The position numbers were made by a program, and so were the translations under genes. Positions 37,797 to 46,979 of a stretch of 64,000 nucleotides of DNA are shown here, piece after piece (positions within the stretch are counted from its first letter, which is position 1; each line of letters opens with the position of its first letter). The stretch comes from Pseudomonadota bacterium. GTDB lineage: Bacteria; Myxococcota_A; Polyangia; Haliangiales; Haliangiaceae. The notes beneath the pieces were generated by a model. The model was not told the origin of the DNA. It did no database searches and saw nothing but the letters and a program-made list of their open reading frames with translations. Location: assembly GCA_022360315.1 (NCBI GenBank), contig JAKSDA010000436.1, positions 1 to 64,000 of the forward strand. The letters run 5' to 3'.

Positions 37797-39293
37797 GTGC
37801 TAAAGAGGCTGCCGCCGCATCTCCACGATATGCAGGCTGATATCGAGGGCCACGCCCGCGACTACGGCCTCGATTTTTTTCCCATCATCTACGAGGTACT
37901 CGACTACAAAACGATGAACGAAGTCGCCGCCTATGGCGGCTTTCCGACCCGCTATCCGCACTGGCGGTTCGGCATGGACTACGAGCAGCTGGCCAAGGGC
38001 TACGAGTTCGGCTTGCAGAAGATCTACGAGATGGTGATCAACACCAATCCATCGTATGCGTATCTGCTCGAGGGCAACTCGCTGGTCGATCAAAAGACCG
38101 TCATGGCCCACGTCTGTGCCCACGTAGACTTCTTCAAGAACAACTACTTCTTTTCCAAGACCAACCGCAAAATGATCGACGGCATGGCCAACCACGCCGC
38201 GCTGGTGCGGCGTCACATGAGCCGGCACGGCATCGAAGCAGTCGAGGATTTCATCGATGTGTGCCTCTCGCTCGAGAATCTGATCGATCCCATGTCGCCG
38301 TTCATCGCCCGCAAGGCCAAACCGAGAGAAGACGAGGACGAAGACGAAGTCGCCGAGATCCCCAAGCTGCGGGCGAAACAGTACATGGAGCGGTATATCA
38401 ACCCGCCCGAGTTTCTCGAGGCCCAGCGCAAGAAACTCGAAGAAGAGCGCAAACAGCAAAAAAAATTCCCCGAGGAGCCGCAGCGAGACGTCTTGGCCTT
38501 CTTGATCCAGCACGCCCCGCTCGATCGATGGCAGCGCGACTGCCTGGAGATTATCAGGAACGAGGCCTATTACTTCGCCCCCCAGGCCATGACCAAGATC
38601 ATGAACGAGGGCTGGGCAACCTACTGGCACAGCAAGATCATGACTGAAAAGGCGTCGTCGGCGGCCGAGATCATCGACTACGCCGACGCGTGTTCGGGCA
38701 TCCTGGCCTCGTCGCCGGGTCAGCTAAATCCCTACAAGCTGGGCGTGGAGCTTTTTCGGCATATCGAATCGCGGTGGAACAAGGGCCAATTCGGCAAGGA
38801 ATGGGAAGAGTGCGATTCAATGAGTGTGAAGCAGAACTGGGACCTTCGGCTCGGCCTGGGTCGTGAGAAAATCTTCGAGGTACGCAAGCTGTACAGCGAC
38901 ATCACGTTCATCGATGAATTCTTCACCCTCGAATTTTGCCTGGATCAAAAGTACTATACATTTGCACACAATGACCGGACCGGTAACTGGGAGATCCTCT
39001 CTCGCGAGTTCCAACAGGTGAAGAACCAGATGTTGCGTATGCTGACCAACCGCGGTCAGCCGTTCATTCAGGTCCAGGACGGCAACTTCGACAACCGCGG
39101 TGAACTGCTTCTCCAGCACCGTCACGAAGGGCTGGATCTCGATATGGCACAGGCTCAGGATACGCTGCGCAATCTCCACCGGGTGTGGAGACGGCCGGTC
39201 AATATACTCACCAAGTTCGACAGTAAGGGCAAAATGCTGCGCTTCGACAAAGACGGATACTCGGAGAAATCGGCCGAGTATCCCAGCCCGTAA
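37797..39293 (+). CDS. spoVR: SpoVR family protein
   Basis: 498 residues, normal length. It starts with GTG (LKRLPPHLHDMQADIEGHAR) and contains the family signatures DYGLDFFPIIYEVLDYKTMN, GGFPTRYPHWRFGM, MAHVCAHVDFFKNNYFFSKT, MNEGWATYWHSKIM and LREKIFEVRKL-like REKIFEVRKLYSDITFIDEF. SpoVR contributes to spore cortex formation in Bacillus and to stress phenotypes in enteric bacteria. It is the third classical member of the prkA operon, three bases after yeaH. Confidence 0.96.
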   Translation: MLKRLPPHLHDMQADIEGHARDYGLDFFPIIYEVLDYKTMNEVAAYGGFPTRYPHWRFGMDYEQLAKGYEFGLQKIYEMVINTNPSYAYLLEGNSLVDQKTVMAHVCAHVDFFKNNYFFSKTNRKMIDGMANHAALVRRHMSRHGIEAVEDFIDVCLSLENLIDPMSPFIARKAKPREDEDEDEVAEIPKLRAKQYMERYINPPEFLEAQRKKLEEERKQQKKFPEEPQRDVLAFLIQHAPLDRWQRDCLEIIRNEAYYFAPQAMTKIMNEGWATYWHSKIMTEKASSAAEIIDYADACSGILASSPGQLNPYKLGVELFRHIESRWNKGQFGKEWEECDSMSVKQNWDLRLGLGREKIFEVRKLYSDITFIDEFFTLEFCLDQKYYTFAHNDRTGNWEILSREFQQVKNQMLRMLTNRGQPFIQVQDGNFDNRGELLLQHRHEGLDLDMAQAQDTLRNLHRVWRRPVNILTKFDSKGKMLRFDKDGYSEKSAEYPSP

Positions 39294-39308
39294 CACGGGA
39301 GCTTGGCC

Positions 39309-40214
39309 ATGAAGCTGATCGGCTGGGGGCAGAGCGATACCGGACGCAAACGCAACCACAACGAAGACAGCCTTCTCGTCGACGAAAAGCTCCGGCTTTT
39401 CGCTGTGGCTGACGGTATGGGCGGACATCGGGGCGGAGCCACGGCCAGCAGCATGGCACTCGACGTTCTCAAGCGACATATGGCGGCCGCCATCGATAAC
39501 CTGGCCGAGGTCGCGGCCAAGATCGAGGCCGACCGGCGTCTCGAATTTGTCAGCTCTCACGGCATGGGCGACGCCAGCGACATGGACACGGTTCCGGCGC
39601 TGCGCCTTCGCCTCCAGAACGCCCCGGTGCCGCACTCGAATGGGGATGACGCCGACACCGAAGTCGACCTCAGCTCACCGCCGGCCCTTACCGTGATGCA
39701 AGCAGCCGCTCAGGAGGCCGGCTTCGAGATTTTCGACGCAGCTCTGGCCGACTCCAGTCTGCGCGGTATGGGCACCACGCTCACCGCCATGCTCTACGAC
39801 TCCGGCCGCATGCATGTGGTCCACGCCGGAGACAGCCGCGCCTATTTGTACCGCAACGGCGAGCTCGATCAGCTCACCGAGGATCACACCTGGATTGCCG
39901 AACAGATCCGCTCGGGGGCCATGACGGCAGAAGAGGCCAGAGGCTCCAAGTACCGCCACATCATCACCCGGTCGGTCGGCTTCGAGCGCGAGGTCGAGCT
40001 CGACACTCTGCGGGTTTCGGTGGAACCAGGAGATTGTTTTCTGCTCTGCTCGGACGGAATGTCCAACTACGTGGGCGACGCGGAGCTCCAGACCGTGATG
40101 GCCACATGCTGGTTCCGCCGCATTCCCGAGTATCTGACCGATCTGGCCAACCAGCGAGGTGGCGACGACAACATCACTGTGATCGTCGTGCAAGTGGTCA
40201 ACCACACCGGCTAA
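39309..40214 (+). CDS. PP2C-family protein serine/threonine phosphatase
   Basis: 301 residues. Motifs: RKRNHNEDSLLVDEKLRLFA (Asp/Glu metal ligands), VADGMGGHRGGATAS near 37, GMGTTLTAMLYDSGRMHVVH and VHAGDSRAYLYRNGEL near 176, CSDGMSNYVGD near 245 and RGGDDNITVIVVQ at the end. A long insert near 80-135 holds a low-complexity Ser/Asp segment. It probably reverses Ser/Thr kinase signalling. It sits 15 bp after spoVR on the same strand, so it may serve the PrkA output. The ATG at 39309 follows GGGAG. Confidence 0.93.
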   Translation: MKLIGWGQSDTGRKRNHNEDSLLVDEKLRLFAVADGMGGHRGGATASSMALDVLKRHMAAAIDNLAEVAAKIEADRRLEFVSSHGMGDASDMDTVPALRLRLQNAPVPHSNGDDADTEVDLSSPPALTVMQAAAQEAGFEIFDAALADSSLRGMGTTLTAMLYDSGRMHVVHAGDSRAYLYRNGELDQLTEDHTWIAEQIRSGAMTAEEARGSKYRHIITRSVGFEREVELDTLRVSVEPGDCFLLCSDGMSNYVGDAELQTVMATCWFRRIPEYLTDLANQRGGDDNITVIVVQVVNHTG

Positions 40215-40249
40215 GGCCAGCAGCCATAACAGCAGTGGGACCAACAACC

Positions 40250-41359
40250 GTGACGCGAGCGATCTGGTGGCTAGTCTGCTTGGCAATCAGCTGCGCTTTC
40301 GGCTGTAAAGGAAAGTCGGCGGAAGCGGTCCTCGGGCCCTGCTCCGAGCCGTCCTTCTTGGAGCGCCTGGGCGCGGCCGTTTCGGCACCCGCTTGTAACG
40401 CTGTCAAACCGCTCGCCACGCGGTTTCCCGCCGCACATCGAATTGTCGCCATCGGCGACCTACACGGCGATCTGTCGGGTACCCGGGCAGTGCTCCAGCT
40501 CGCCGGTGCCATCGACCACAGCGATCAATGGTCGGGTGGCAACCTGGTCGTCATCCAGCTCGGCGACATTCTCGACCGCGGCAACGACGAGCAGGACATT
40601 CTGGATTGGCTGGAGACCCTGGCCGAGCAGGCCAACGCCGCTGGTGGGGCTGTCCACGTGTTGAACGGCAACCACGAGTTGATGAACGCGGCCGGCGACT
40701 TTCGCTACGTGACCGCGGGTGGCTTTGCCGACTTTCGCGACATCGATCGAAGTCCCAGCCGCCCGGCCGCTCCGCTCGTCGAGAACTCCGCTTCGCATTC
40801 CTTGTCGGGACGTCCGGCTAGCTGCTCGCCGTTCGCCGATCTGCCCCCGGGCCAGCGCGCGCGTGCCGCGGCGTTTTTTCCCGGCGGCCGCTATGCGCGG
40901 ATCCTCGCCCGGCACCAGGTCATCATCATGGTCGGTGACACGGTGTTCGTGCACGGCGGGGTGTTACCCCAGCACGCTGCCCATGGCATCGAGCGCATCA
41001 ATCGCGAGGTGCAATGCTGGTTGCTCGACGGCGGGCCGATTCCGCAGCACATCGCCAGCCCGGGCAGTCCGGTATGGAGCCGGCACTACTCGATGCCGCC
41101 CGAGCACTGCGCCGAACTCGAAAAGACCCTCGCGCTGCTCGGCGCAACCCGCATGGTCGTCGGTCATACCACCCAGCGGAGCGGTATCACTACAGCGTGC
41201 AACGGCCGGGTATGGCGTATCGATACCGGAATCTCTGTACATTATGGTGGACGGATCGAAGCGCTCGAAATACGCCAGCTCGAAGTCCCGGCCGAGAAGG
41301 CCCGGTCCGGCGGCAAGGCCGGAAAGCTCGACCGCGGCGTCCGCATCCTGGGCCGTTGA
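40250..41359 (+). CDS. Metallophosphoesterase (Shewanella-like phosphatase), lipoprotein
   Basis: 369 residues. The hydrophobic start WWLVCLAISCAFGC ends in a lipobox Cys. The metallophosphatase signature runs GDLHGD near 69, GDILDRG near 105, GNHELMN near 140 and FVHGG near 233, with the His-containing VVGHTTQRSG near 305. These are PPP-family phosphatase motifs, as in the Shewanella-like group. Residues 170-191 are encoded by a copy of the dispersed palindromic-end element (40756-40821), inserted in frame between FADFRDI and FADLPPG. It follows the PP2C gene by 35 bp. Confidence 0.88.
   Translation: MTRAIWWLVCLAISCAFGCKGKSAEAVLGPCSEPSFLERLGAAVSAPACNAVKPLATRFPAAHRIVAIGDLHGDLSGTRAVLQLAGAIDHSDQWSGGNLVVIQLGDILDRGNDEQDILDWLETLAEQANAAGGAVHVLNGNHELMNAAGDFRYVTAGGFADFRDIDRSPSRPAAPLVENSASHSLSGRPASCSPFADLPPGQRARAAAFFPGGRYARILARHQVIIMVGDTVFVHGGVLPQHAAHGIERINREVQCWLLDGGPIPQHIASPGSPVWSRHYSMPPEHCAELEKTLALLGATRMVVGHTTQRSGITTACNGRVWRIDTGISVHYGGRIEALEIRQLEVPAEKARSGGKAGKLDRGVRILGR
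40756..40821 (+). repeat. Interspersed element, copy B, inside metallophosphoesterase gene
   Basis: Runs from CAGCCGCCCGGCCGCTC to GTCGGGACGTCCGGCTAG. The core GAACTCCGCTTCGCATTCCT is identical to copy C at all but one position. It contributes the peptide ENSASHSLSGRPAS in frame and keeps the reading frame of the host gene open. Confidence 0.75.
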
Positions 41360-41718
41360 CCCCTCACATTGCCTGCCGGGACGTCGGGACGGCCCGGCGA
41401 TCGCTGGATTGTGTTAGTTTCGCCGCCCGTGCTTGCCCAGCTTTCCACCCGTCCCGGCCTGAAATCCCCTCGCAAGAGGTCGGCTGCAGGTCACCGAGCG
41501 CTCCGGGCTAAACAGTTGGCAAGGCGCACTGTTGAGGCGATCGGCCGACGAACAGCGGTCGGGAAAACCGGTTTTCCCGACCATGCGCGCGACTCGACCG
41601 CGAGCAGCTATTGGCCGATCTCGGTCTCTCGGGGCGCCCCGGCGGGACTCCGCCGGAGGGCTTTGCCCAGCAATGGTCGCAGCGTTCGGGGCTTTTCCCG
41701 GACGCTGCGAGGGTTCAG
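41360..41718. other. Intergenic region with palindrome and partial element copy
   Basis: 359 bp before the permease. It contains a partial copy of the dispersed element near 41365-41390 (TGCCGGGACGTC, matching the right half) and a perfect 26-bp palindrome at 41557-41582. I see no gene. The short frame running into the permease from 41611 is non-coding leader. Confidence 0.45.
41557..41582. other. Perfect 26-bp palindrome
   Basis: GGTCGGGAAAACC is followed directly by its exact complement, with no spacer. It lies about 137 bp upstream of the permease start. A dimeric regulator site or a recombination site is possible; no T run suggests a terminator. Confidence 0.6.
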
Positions 41719-43056
41719 GTGAGTGTTTCGGGACAGCGACGCCTCGGTCTGACAGCGGCCACTGCCATCGTCGTCGCCAATATGATCGGCACCGGTGTCT
41801 TCATCTCGGCCGGATACATGGTCCATGCCCTCGACGCCACAGCCAGTTTGATCGCCTGGCTGGTCGGCGGGGTACTGGCCCTGTGCGGAGCTGCGGTGTA
41901 TGCCGAACTCGGTGCCATGATGCCCCGAGTCGGTGGAGAATACGTTTATTTGAGAGAGGGACTGCATCCGGCCGTGGGGTTCTTGTCGGGCTGGGTCTCG
42001 CTGATCGCCGGGTTTTCGGCGCCGATTGCAGTTGCAGCGCTCGCATTTGGCCGATACAGCCACGCGGTCATTCCGGCCTTGCCGGGCGACATCGCTGCAC
42101 TGGGTCTGATCGCGTTTGTCACCGGTTTACACGCCGTCCACGTCGCATTTGGCAGCTCGGTACAAACCGCTTTCACCGCGGTCAAGGTGGTCTTGATCTC
42201 GATCTTTATCGTTGCCGGCCTGGCCGTGGGCAACGGCGACTGGGCCAACCTCGACACGGCCATCCCGGGCGCCACCTCTTCAATTGTCTCGGGCGAGTTT
42301 GCCGTGCAACTGTTCTGGGTGTCGTTTGCCTATGCCGGCTGGAACGCTGCCGCCTACGTCGCCGGCGAGATCAAGGATCCGGGCCGCAATCTGCCCCGGG
42401 CACTGTTTATCGGCACTGCCATCGTGACCGTGCTCTATCTGCTCCTGAACCTGGTTTTTCTGTACTCGGCACCTGCCGAGAAACTGTCGGCCATCAAAAC
42501 CGGGCTCGAGATCGGGACCTCGTCGGCCATTGCGCTCTTTGGCGAGAGCGCTGGGGTGTGGCTGTCGACTCTGATCGCACTTGCCCTGGTGTCGACGGTC
42601 AGCGCGATGGTCATGGCCGGCCCGCGGGTGTACGCCGCCATGGCCGAAGATGGCCTGTTCTTCCGCTTTTTTGCCGTTCGCCACAACAAGGGCGGACCGC
42701 TCTACAGCGTCTTGCTCCAGGGCATCATCGCCGCGGCGCTGGCCTTGTATGGCCACCTCGACGAATTGGTGAGATACATCGGTTTCACTTTGAGCATCTT
42801 TGCGGCACTGGCCGTGGTTGCCGCGTTTACCCTGCGCCGCCACAGGCCCGATGCTCTGCGACCCTACCGGGCGACCGGCTGGCCGGTCACGCCCGCCGTC
42901 TTTGTCATTCTGTCTATGTGGCTCATCGCGCAAGGCATTCGAATGCACCCGAAAGAATGCCTGCTGTGGGGTGGCCTCACCCTTTCTTCCGGGATTGCAG
43001 TTTATTTTCTGTGGAATGTTCTTGCCGGCGTGAAAAAAGACCTGCCGCAATTGTGA
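41719..43056 (+). CDS. APC-family amino acid permease
   Basis: 445 residues from a GTG with CGAGGG upstream. About twelve membrane helices are visible: VVANMIGTGVFISAGYMV (helix 1 with the APC unwound GTGxF), SLIAWLVGGVLALCGAAVYA, VGFLSGWVSLIAGFSAPIAV, VVLISIFIVAGLAVGN, LFWVSFAYAGWNAAAYVAGE, FIGTAIVTVLYLLLNLVFLY and others to LSSGIAVYFLWNVLAG. The substrate is not predictable. In-frame starts further upstream lack similarity. Expressed alone, 359 bp after the phosphatase. Confidence 0.88.
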   Translation: MSVSGQRRLGLTAATAIVVANMIGTGVFISAGYMVHALDATASLIAWLVGGVLALCGAAVYAELGAMMPRVGGEYVYLREGLHPAVGFLSGWVSLIAGFSAPIAVAALAFGRYSHAVIPALPGDIAALGLIAFVTGLHAVHVAFGSSVQTAFTAVKVVLISIFIVAGLAVGNGDWANLDTAIPGATSSIVSGEFAVQLFWVSFAYAGWNAAAYVAGEIKDPGRNLPRALFIGTAIVTVLYLLLNLVFLYSAPAEKLSAIKTGLEIGTSSAIALFGESAGVWLSTLIALALVSTVSAMVMAGPRVYAAMAEDGLFFRFFAVRHNKGGPLYSVLLQGIIAAALALYGHLDELVRYIGFTLSIFAALAVVAAFTLRRHRPDALRPYRATGWPVTPAVFVILSMWLIAQGIRMHPKECLLWGGLTLSSGIAVYFLWNVLAGVKKDLPQL

Positions 43057-43230
43057 TCATCAGGTCATCGCCCGTCGAATATACAGTTTCTCAAGATACA
43101 TTTCAGCGGACCAGGTGAGACCGTATAGGGTCTGTCCCGAAATGTTACACTCCCGGTCAGAACGGCGCAGAGGCGCGTATTATGTGCGAAATTGCTTGAG
43201 CGTCCGAGTAGTTCCGCTACGATTATCGCC

Positions 43231-44001
43231 GTGAAACAAGCCATCGATGAGCTGATCGATTGGCGCGATCGGGTTGCTCTGGTTACTGGTGGTTCCAGCG
43301 GCATTGGTCGTGCGGTGGTTTCGACTCTGATCGAGACTGGGATGCGGGTCGCGACCTGTGCGCGGCGGCTCGAACCGCTGCAGTCTCTACAGGCTGATCT
43401 CGGCGAGTTGGGAGAGCGAATGCTGCCCGTAGAGGCCGATTTGAGCCGAGAGGAATCCATCTTGGCGATGTTTACTCACATCCGCGAGCATTGGGGGGGT
43501 GTCGATGTTCTGGTCAACAATGCCGGTTTGGGACACAAGGCGCCGTTGATATCGGGCAGTACCGAAGAGTGGCGCGAGATGCTCGATGTCAACGTATTGG
43601 CCCTGTGTATCTGCACGCGCGAGGCCATTGCCGATATGCGGCGCAGCAACGTGGCGGGTCATGTCGTTCACATATCGTCGATTGCAGGACATCGGGTACC
43701 ACGGGGCAGTGGCGTGTACTCGGCGACCAAGTATGCAGTGCGCTCATTGACCGAGAGTCTGCGTCAGGAGCTGCGCGAGATCGGCAGTCCCATCCGCATC
43801 ACGGCGATCAGCCCTGGATTCGTCGAGACGGAGTTTGCCGCTCGCTACCACAAGAGCGAGCAAGCCGCGCGCAAGACCTACGGCCGCTACAAGGTGCTGC
43901 AGCCCGGCGACATTGCTGCCGCAGTTCGGTATGTCATCGGCCAACCCGCCCATGTTCAGGTGCACGACATCCTCATGCGCCCCACAGAGCAAACCAGTTG
44001 A
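43231..44001 (+). CDS. Short-chain dehydrogenase/reductase
   Basis: 256 residues from a GTG (VKQAIDELIDWRD). The Rossmann motif is VTGGSSGIGRAV near 18-30, the NNAG motif is VLVNNAGLGHKAP near 95, the catalytic Ser is in HISSIAGHRVP near 150, and the Tyr/Lys pair is in YSATKYAVRS (Y163, K167). The tail has the SDR segment AISPGFVETEFAARY. It oxidises or reduces a small carbonyl or alcohol compound; the substrate is unknown. It is followed after 11 bp by the receiver protein at 44013, suggesting an operon. Confidence 0.9.
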   Translation: MKQAIDELIDWRDRVALVTGGSSGIGRAVVSTLIETGMRVATCARRLEPLQSLQADLGELGERMLPVEADLSREESILAMFTHIREHWGGVDVLVNNAGLGHKAPLISGSTEEWREMLDVNVLALCICTREAIADMRRSNVAGHVVHISSIAGHRVPRGSGVYSATKYAVRSLTESLRQELREIGSPIRITAISPGFVETEFAARYHKSEQAARKTYGRYKVLQPGDIAAAVRYVIGQPAHVQVHDILMRPTEQTS

Positions 44002-44012
44002 GCCGGAAATCG

Positions 44013-44402
44013 ATGATAATGGCATCACCGCGAATTCTCATCGTCGACGACGAGATCTTCGTTCGCAAGTCTCTCCGGCGGGCGTTGAACAATTACGAGG
44101 TCGTGTTGGCGGCTGACGGCGAAGAGGCGATCGCGCATATCGAGGGCAGCGAGCCGTTCGACGTGATTCTCTGTGACCTGATGATGCCGGTAGTGAGCGG
44201 CAAGGATGTCTACGAATACGTGCGGGAGAACTCTCCTGGCCAGGAACGGCGCTTTGTGTTTTTGACCGGGGGAACCGTGGATAGTCAGGCCGACGAATTC
44301 CTCTCCAGCCTGACCAATCCAATACTCGAAAAGCCTTTCAATTTCGCTCATCTGCGTTCAGTAGTCGAAGACGCTATCAAACCCGGGCGCAAACGGGCAT
44401 AA
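44013..44402 (+). CDS. Single-domain response regulator (receiver only)
   Basis: 129 residues, one receiver domain and no output domain. The acidic pocket is ILIVDDE at 8-14, the phospho-acceptor is Asp55 in VILCDLMMPV, Thr is in FLTGGT near 88 and Lys in ILEKPF near 108. Such proteins act as CheY-like messengers or phosphate relays. It follows the SDR by 11 bp. An ATG at 44019 is an equally possible start. Confidence 0.88.
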   Translation: MIMASPRILIVDDEIFVRKSLRRALNNYEVVLAADGEEAIAHIEGSEPFDVILCDLMMPVVSGKDVYEYVRENSPGQERRFVFLTGGTVDSQADEFLSSLTNPILEKPFNFAHLRSVVEDAIKPGRKRA

Positions 44403-44453
44403 CCGTCGTATCGCCTCTCGGCAGGCCTGTCGGGCCGGTTTGCCCCGAGCGAG

Positions 44454-44520
44454 TAGCCGACCGCCCGGCCGCTCTGCTCGGTCAGAACTCCGCTTCGCAT
44501 CCCTTGCCGGGACGTCTCGG
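44454..44520 (+). repeat. Interspersed element, copy C, intergenic
   Basis: TAGCCGACCGCCCGGCCGCT leads into CTGCTCGGTCAGAACTCCGC and TTCGCATCCCTTGCCGGGAC, ending GTCTCGG. It is the clearest intergenic full-length copy, between converging genes (receiver protein and GNAT). GCGA occurs just outside both ends. Confidence 0.75.
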
Positions 44521-44531
44521 CGATTGAACGT

Positions 44532-45203
44532 TCATCTGGAGGGTACAATCGAGGTGGGATTGACCAGTGCGGTCAAGATGTGATCGCACCAGGAGCCGTT
44601 GACAAAGAGGAAATCGCGGGCGTAGCCCTCGACCACAAAACCGAGTCGTTTGAGCACAGCGGCGCTGCGTTCGTTGGAGGGCATGTAGTTGGCCATGATT
44701 CGCTGCAGTTCGAGGGTGCCAAATGCGAACTCGACGCACGCCTCGAGCGCTTCGGTCATGACGCCCCTGCCCTGCAAGCGCTGGTCGAGCCCATAGCCGA
44801 GCAAGCACGATTGGTGCGGGCCGCGAGTGATCGAGGTGAATGTGCAGGTTCCCAGGATCCGGTACGGCTGATCCGGTTGATCGGATAGCCGGCCGCTCTT
44901 GGCCCGGTACGAACTCTGCTGCGCATTGCGCGCCGGGGCGTCCGGTTGATAGTTTTTCCTCCACGAGATGGCGAAGTGCGCAGCACGGCCCTCGATGTAC
45001 TCACGCCAGCTGCGAGCGAGTCGTTTGCGCCAGAACTCCGCGCCGGAAAACTCGTCGAGCGACCGCCGCGTACTGGGAGCCCAGCGTCCCAGATGGTCGC
45101 GATTCTCGTCGTAGTAGCGCGCCATTTCGGCAGCGTGTTCCGGACGGGGCATCCACAGGAGCAAGCGTCGGGTGGTCAGCTCGACGGGTTGAATGGCGGA
45201 CAT
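44532..45203 (-). CDS. GNAT acetyltransferase of RimJ/RimL type
   Basis: 223 residues. RimJ/L-like: RRLLLWMPRPEHAAEMARYY at the N-terminus, a beta-rich core, and C-terminal LGYGLDQRLQGRGVMTEALE near 135 (acetyl-CoA loop) followed by RIMANYMPSNERSAAVLKRL and GFVVEGYARDFLFVNGSW. Residues 85-108 (DAPARNAQQSSYRAKSGRLS and neighbours) come from a copy of the dispersed element inserted in frame between AISWRK and RILGTCTF, in a loop where family members vary. The protein otherwise appears intact. It probably acetylates N-terminal or small-molecule amines. Confidence 0.85.
   Translation of the reverse strand: MSAIQPVELTTRRLLLWMPRPEHAAEMARYYDENRDHLGRWAPSTRRSLDEFSGAEFWRKRLARSWREYIEGRAAHFAISWRKNYQPDAPARNAQQSSYRAKSGRLSDQPDQPYRILGTCTFTSITRGPHQSCLLGYGLDQRLQGRGVMTEALEACVEFAFGTLELQRIMANYMPSNERSAAVLKRLGFVVEGYARDFLFVNGSWCDHILTALVNPTSIVPSR
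44884..44950 (-). repeat. Interspersed element, copy D, inside GNAT gene
   Basis: On the plus strand GATAGCCGGCCGCTCTTGGC runs to GCGCCGGGGCGTCCGG. It is more diverged than the other copies in the core (GAACTCTGCTGCGCATTG), but the ends match. The 10-bp sequence TCCGGTTGAT is present at both 44872-44881 and 44941-44950. Confidence 0.65.
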
Positions 45204-45356
45204 GGAGACCTGGTTACCACGGGCAGGCAGAAAAATCTCCGCTCCTCGAATTGCAAGGCGACACCGGCGGACTTAAAAAGTTCCCGTGAATTCAGCCAAA
45301 AACGACTGCAAATCGCGGTATTGCAGGGTGTCTGACGCTGTGAGACCGTGATTGCC

Positions 45357-46979
45357 ATGATACGAACAAGACCCTGGATCGCCGTTCTACCGAGCTTGCT
45401 TGCCGCAGTGCTGCTGACCACGTCGTGCAGTACCAGGGACGAGAAAGCTACCCGCACGACCAGCAGCGAGACCGATACCGAGTCCCACACAAAACCCGGC
45501 AGCTCGTCGGACAGGCCGGCGCAACCTGGAGACCAGCCGATTGCCAGTGCCGCGCTGGCCGAGGCGACAGACAAGGGAACGGACAAAACTCCCGGCAAAA
45601 CGTCCGAAACGCCGGCTACTGCTGTGACTCCATCTGCACGAAGGGTAGAACTTGCCGCCGATCCGGGCGGTAGCGCGGGCAAGGCGCTGTGGCTGCGGCG
45701 GATGGGCAGCATGGGCAAAGACAGCGCTCGAGGCGTGGCCGTGGACCACCAGGGCAATGTGGCGCTTACCGGCTACTACTCCGACGGAGCAGATCTGGGC
45801 GATGGAAGCTCGGTTGCGGCACAGAACGTCGATGTATTTGTCGCCAAATACGGCCCTGGCGGCGACCAGGTATGGTCTGCCCACGCTGGCGGCAAGGGCG
45901 AGGACGTCGGCAATGCTGTGGCCTTTGACCCACAGGGCAACGTCATTATCGTGGGTCTGTTCACCGATCGCGTGGCGATCGGTCAGACGATTCTGGCCGG
46001 TGCTGGTTCTGATGACGCGTTCATCGCCAAGTTCGGCCCGGACGGTACTGTGCTGTGGGCCCGCCAGCTCGGCGGTATCGACTCCGACGCGGCCTACCAC
46101 GTGGCTGCGTCGTCCAGTTCGATTGTGGTGACCGGTTCCTTCAAGGGCAGTATGCGCGCCGCTGACGTCACCCTGACCAGCAAGGGCAACGAGGACATCT
46201 TTCTTTTGGCTCTCGACCCCGACGGTGACCTCCGGTGGATCAAGCAATTCGGTTATCGTTATAAAGATTACGGGCAACGGGTCGCCATCGACAGCCGGGG
46301 TAACATCGTGTTGCTCACCGAGTTCACCGGCCAGATCGCGTTTGGCGGACCGACCCTGCAAGCCAGGGGCAACCGGGATCTGGCCCTGGTCAAGCTCGAC
46401 GGCCAGGGTCGGCACATCTGGTCCAGGCGTTATGGCAGCCTGTTTGACGAACTCGGCCTCGGCCTGGCTGTCGATCCAGCGGGAAACATCGCCATTACTG
46501 GCTCGTTCGACAACGAGATCGACTTTGGTGGCGACAAGCTGTCCAGCCAGGGAGAATCGGACATTTTTGTGGCCAGATTTGACCCCTCGGGGGCTCATCT
46601 GTGGTCCAGGGCATACGGTTCTGCCCGCCAGGACGTCGGTATCGCAATCGCCGCAGATGTGTACGGCAACGTGATCGCGGGCGGCTGGTTCTGGAACAAG
46701 GTCGATTTCGGGGGTGGTGCGCTCGAATCCGCCAACCACAACAAGGACGGATTCCTGATCAAACTTTCAGTTAACGGGGAGCATTTGTGGTCTCAGCGCC
46801 TAGGCGACCGCGATCACGACCAGGTTCGCGGCCTGGCTGCGGCCAGAGACGGCAGGGTAGCAGCCTGTGGGATCTTCCGTTTCACCCTCAAGATGGGCAA
46901 TCAGACCGTGCAATCGGCCAGGAAATCCCAGGACAGAGCGCCACCGCCAGACGCGTTCGTGGCTCTTTTTGGCCGCTAA
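45357..46979 (+). CDS. Lipoprotein with SBBP/beta-propeller-like repeats
   Basis: 540 residues. The signal peptide ends in LLTTSC (lipobox). A Ser/Thr/Pro-rich linker of about 75 residues precedes a series of roughly 50-residue repeats with the pattern GNVxxTGxFxGxxxFGGxxLxSxGxxDxFVAKxxxxGxxxW, for example VALTGYYSDGADLGDGSSVA and NIAITGSFDNEIDFGG. These are SBBP repeats, frequent in myxobacterial surface proteins and thought to fold as a propeller. It is probably displayed on the outer membrane; the ligand is unknown. No catalytic motif is seen. Confidence 0.85.
   Translation: MIRTRPWIAVLPSLLAAVLLTTSCSTRDEKATRTTSSETDTESHTKPGSSSDRPAQPGDQPIASAALAEATDKGTDKTPGKTSETPATAVTPSARRVELAADPGGSAGKALWLRRMGSMGKDSARGVAVDHQGNVALTGYYSDGADLGDGSSVAAQNVDVFVAKYGPGGDQVWSAHAGGKGEDVGNAVAFDPQGNVIIVGLFTDRVAIGQTILAGAGSDDAFIAKFGPDGTVLWARQLGGIDSDAAYHVAASSSSIVVTGSFKGSMRAADVTLTSKGNEDIFLLALDPDGDLRWIKQFGYRYKDYGQRVAIDSRGNIVLLTEFTGQIAFGGPTLQARGNRDLALVKLDGQGRHIWSRRYGSLFDELGLGLAVDPAGNIAITGSFDNEIDFGGDKLSSQGESDIFVARFDPSGAHLWSRAYGSARQDVGIAIAADVYGNVIAGGWFWNKVDFGGGALESANHNKDGFLIKLSVNGEHLWSQRLGDRDHDQVRGLAAARDGRVAACGIFRFTLKMGNQTVQSARKSQDRAPPPDAFVALFGR

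Noticed and set aside
43110..43145. Sequence GGGTCTGTCCCGAAATG resembling an IS end
   Set aside because: No transposase or matching inverted end nearby; too short to call.
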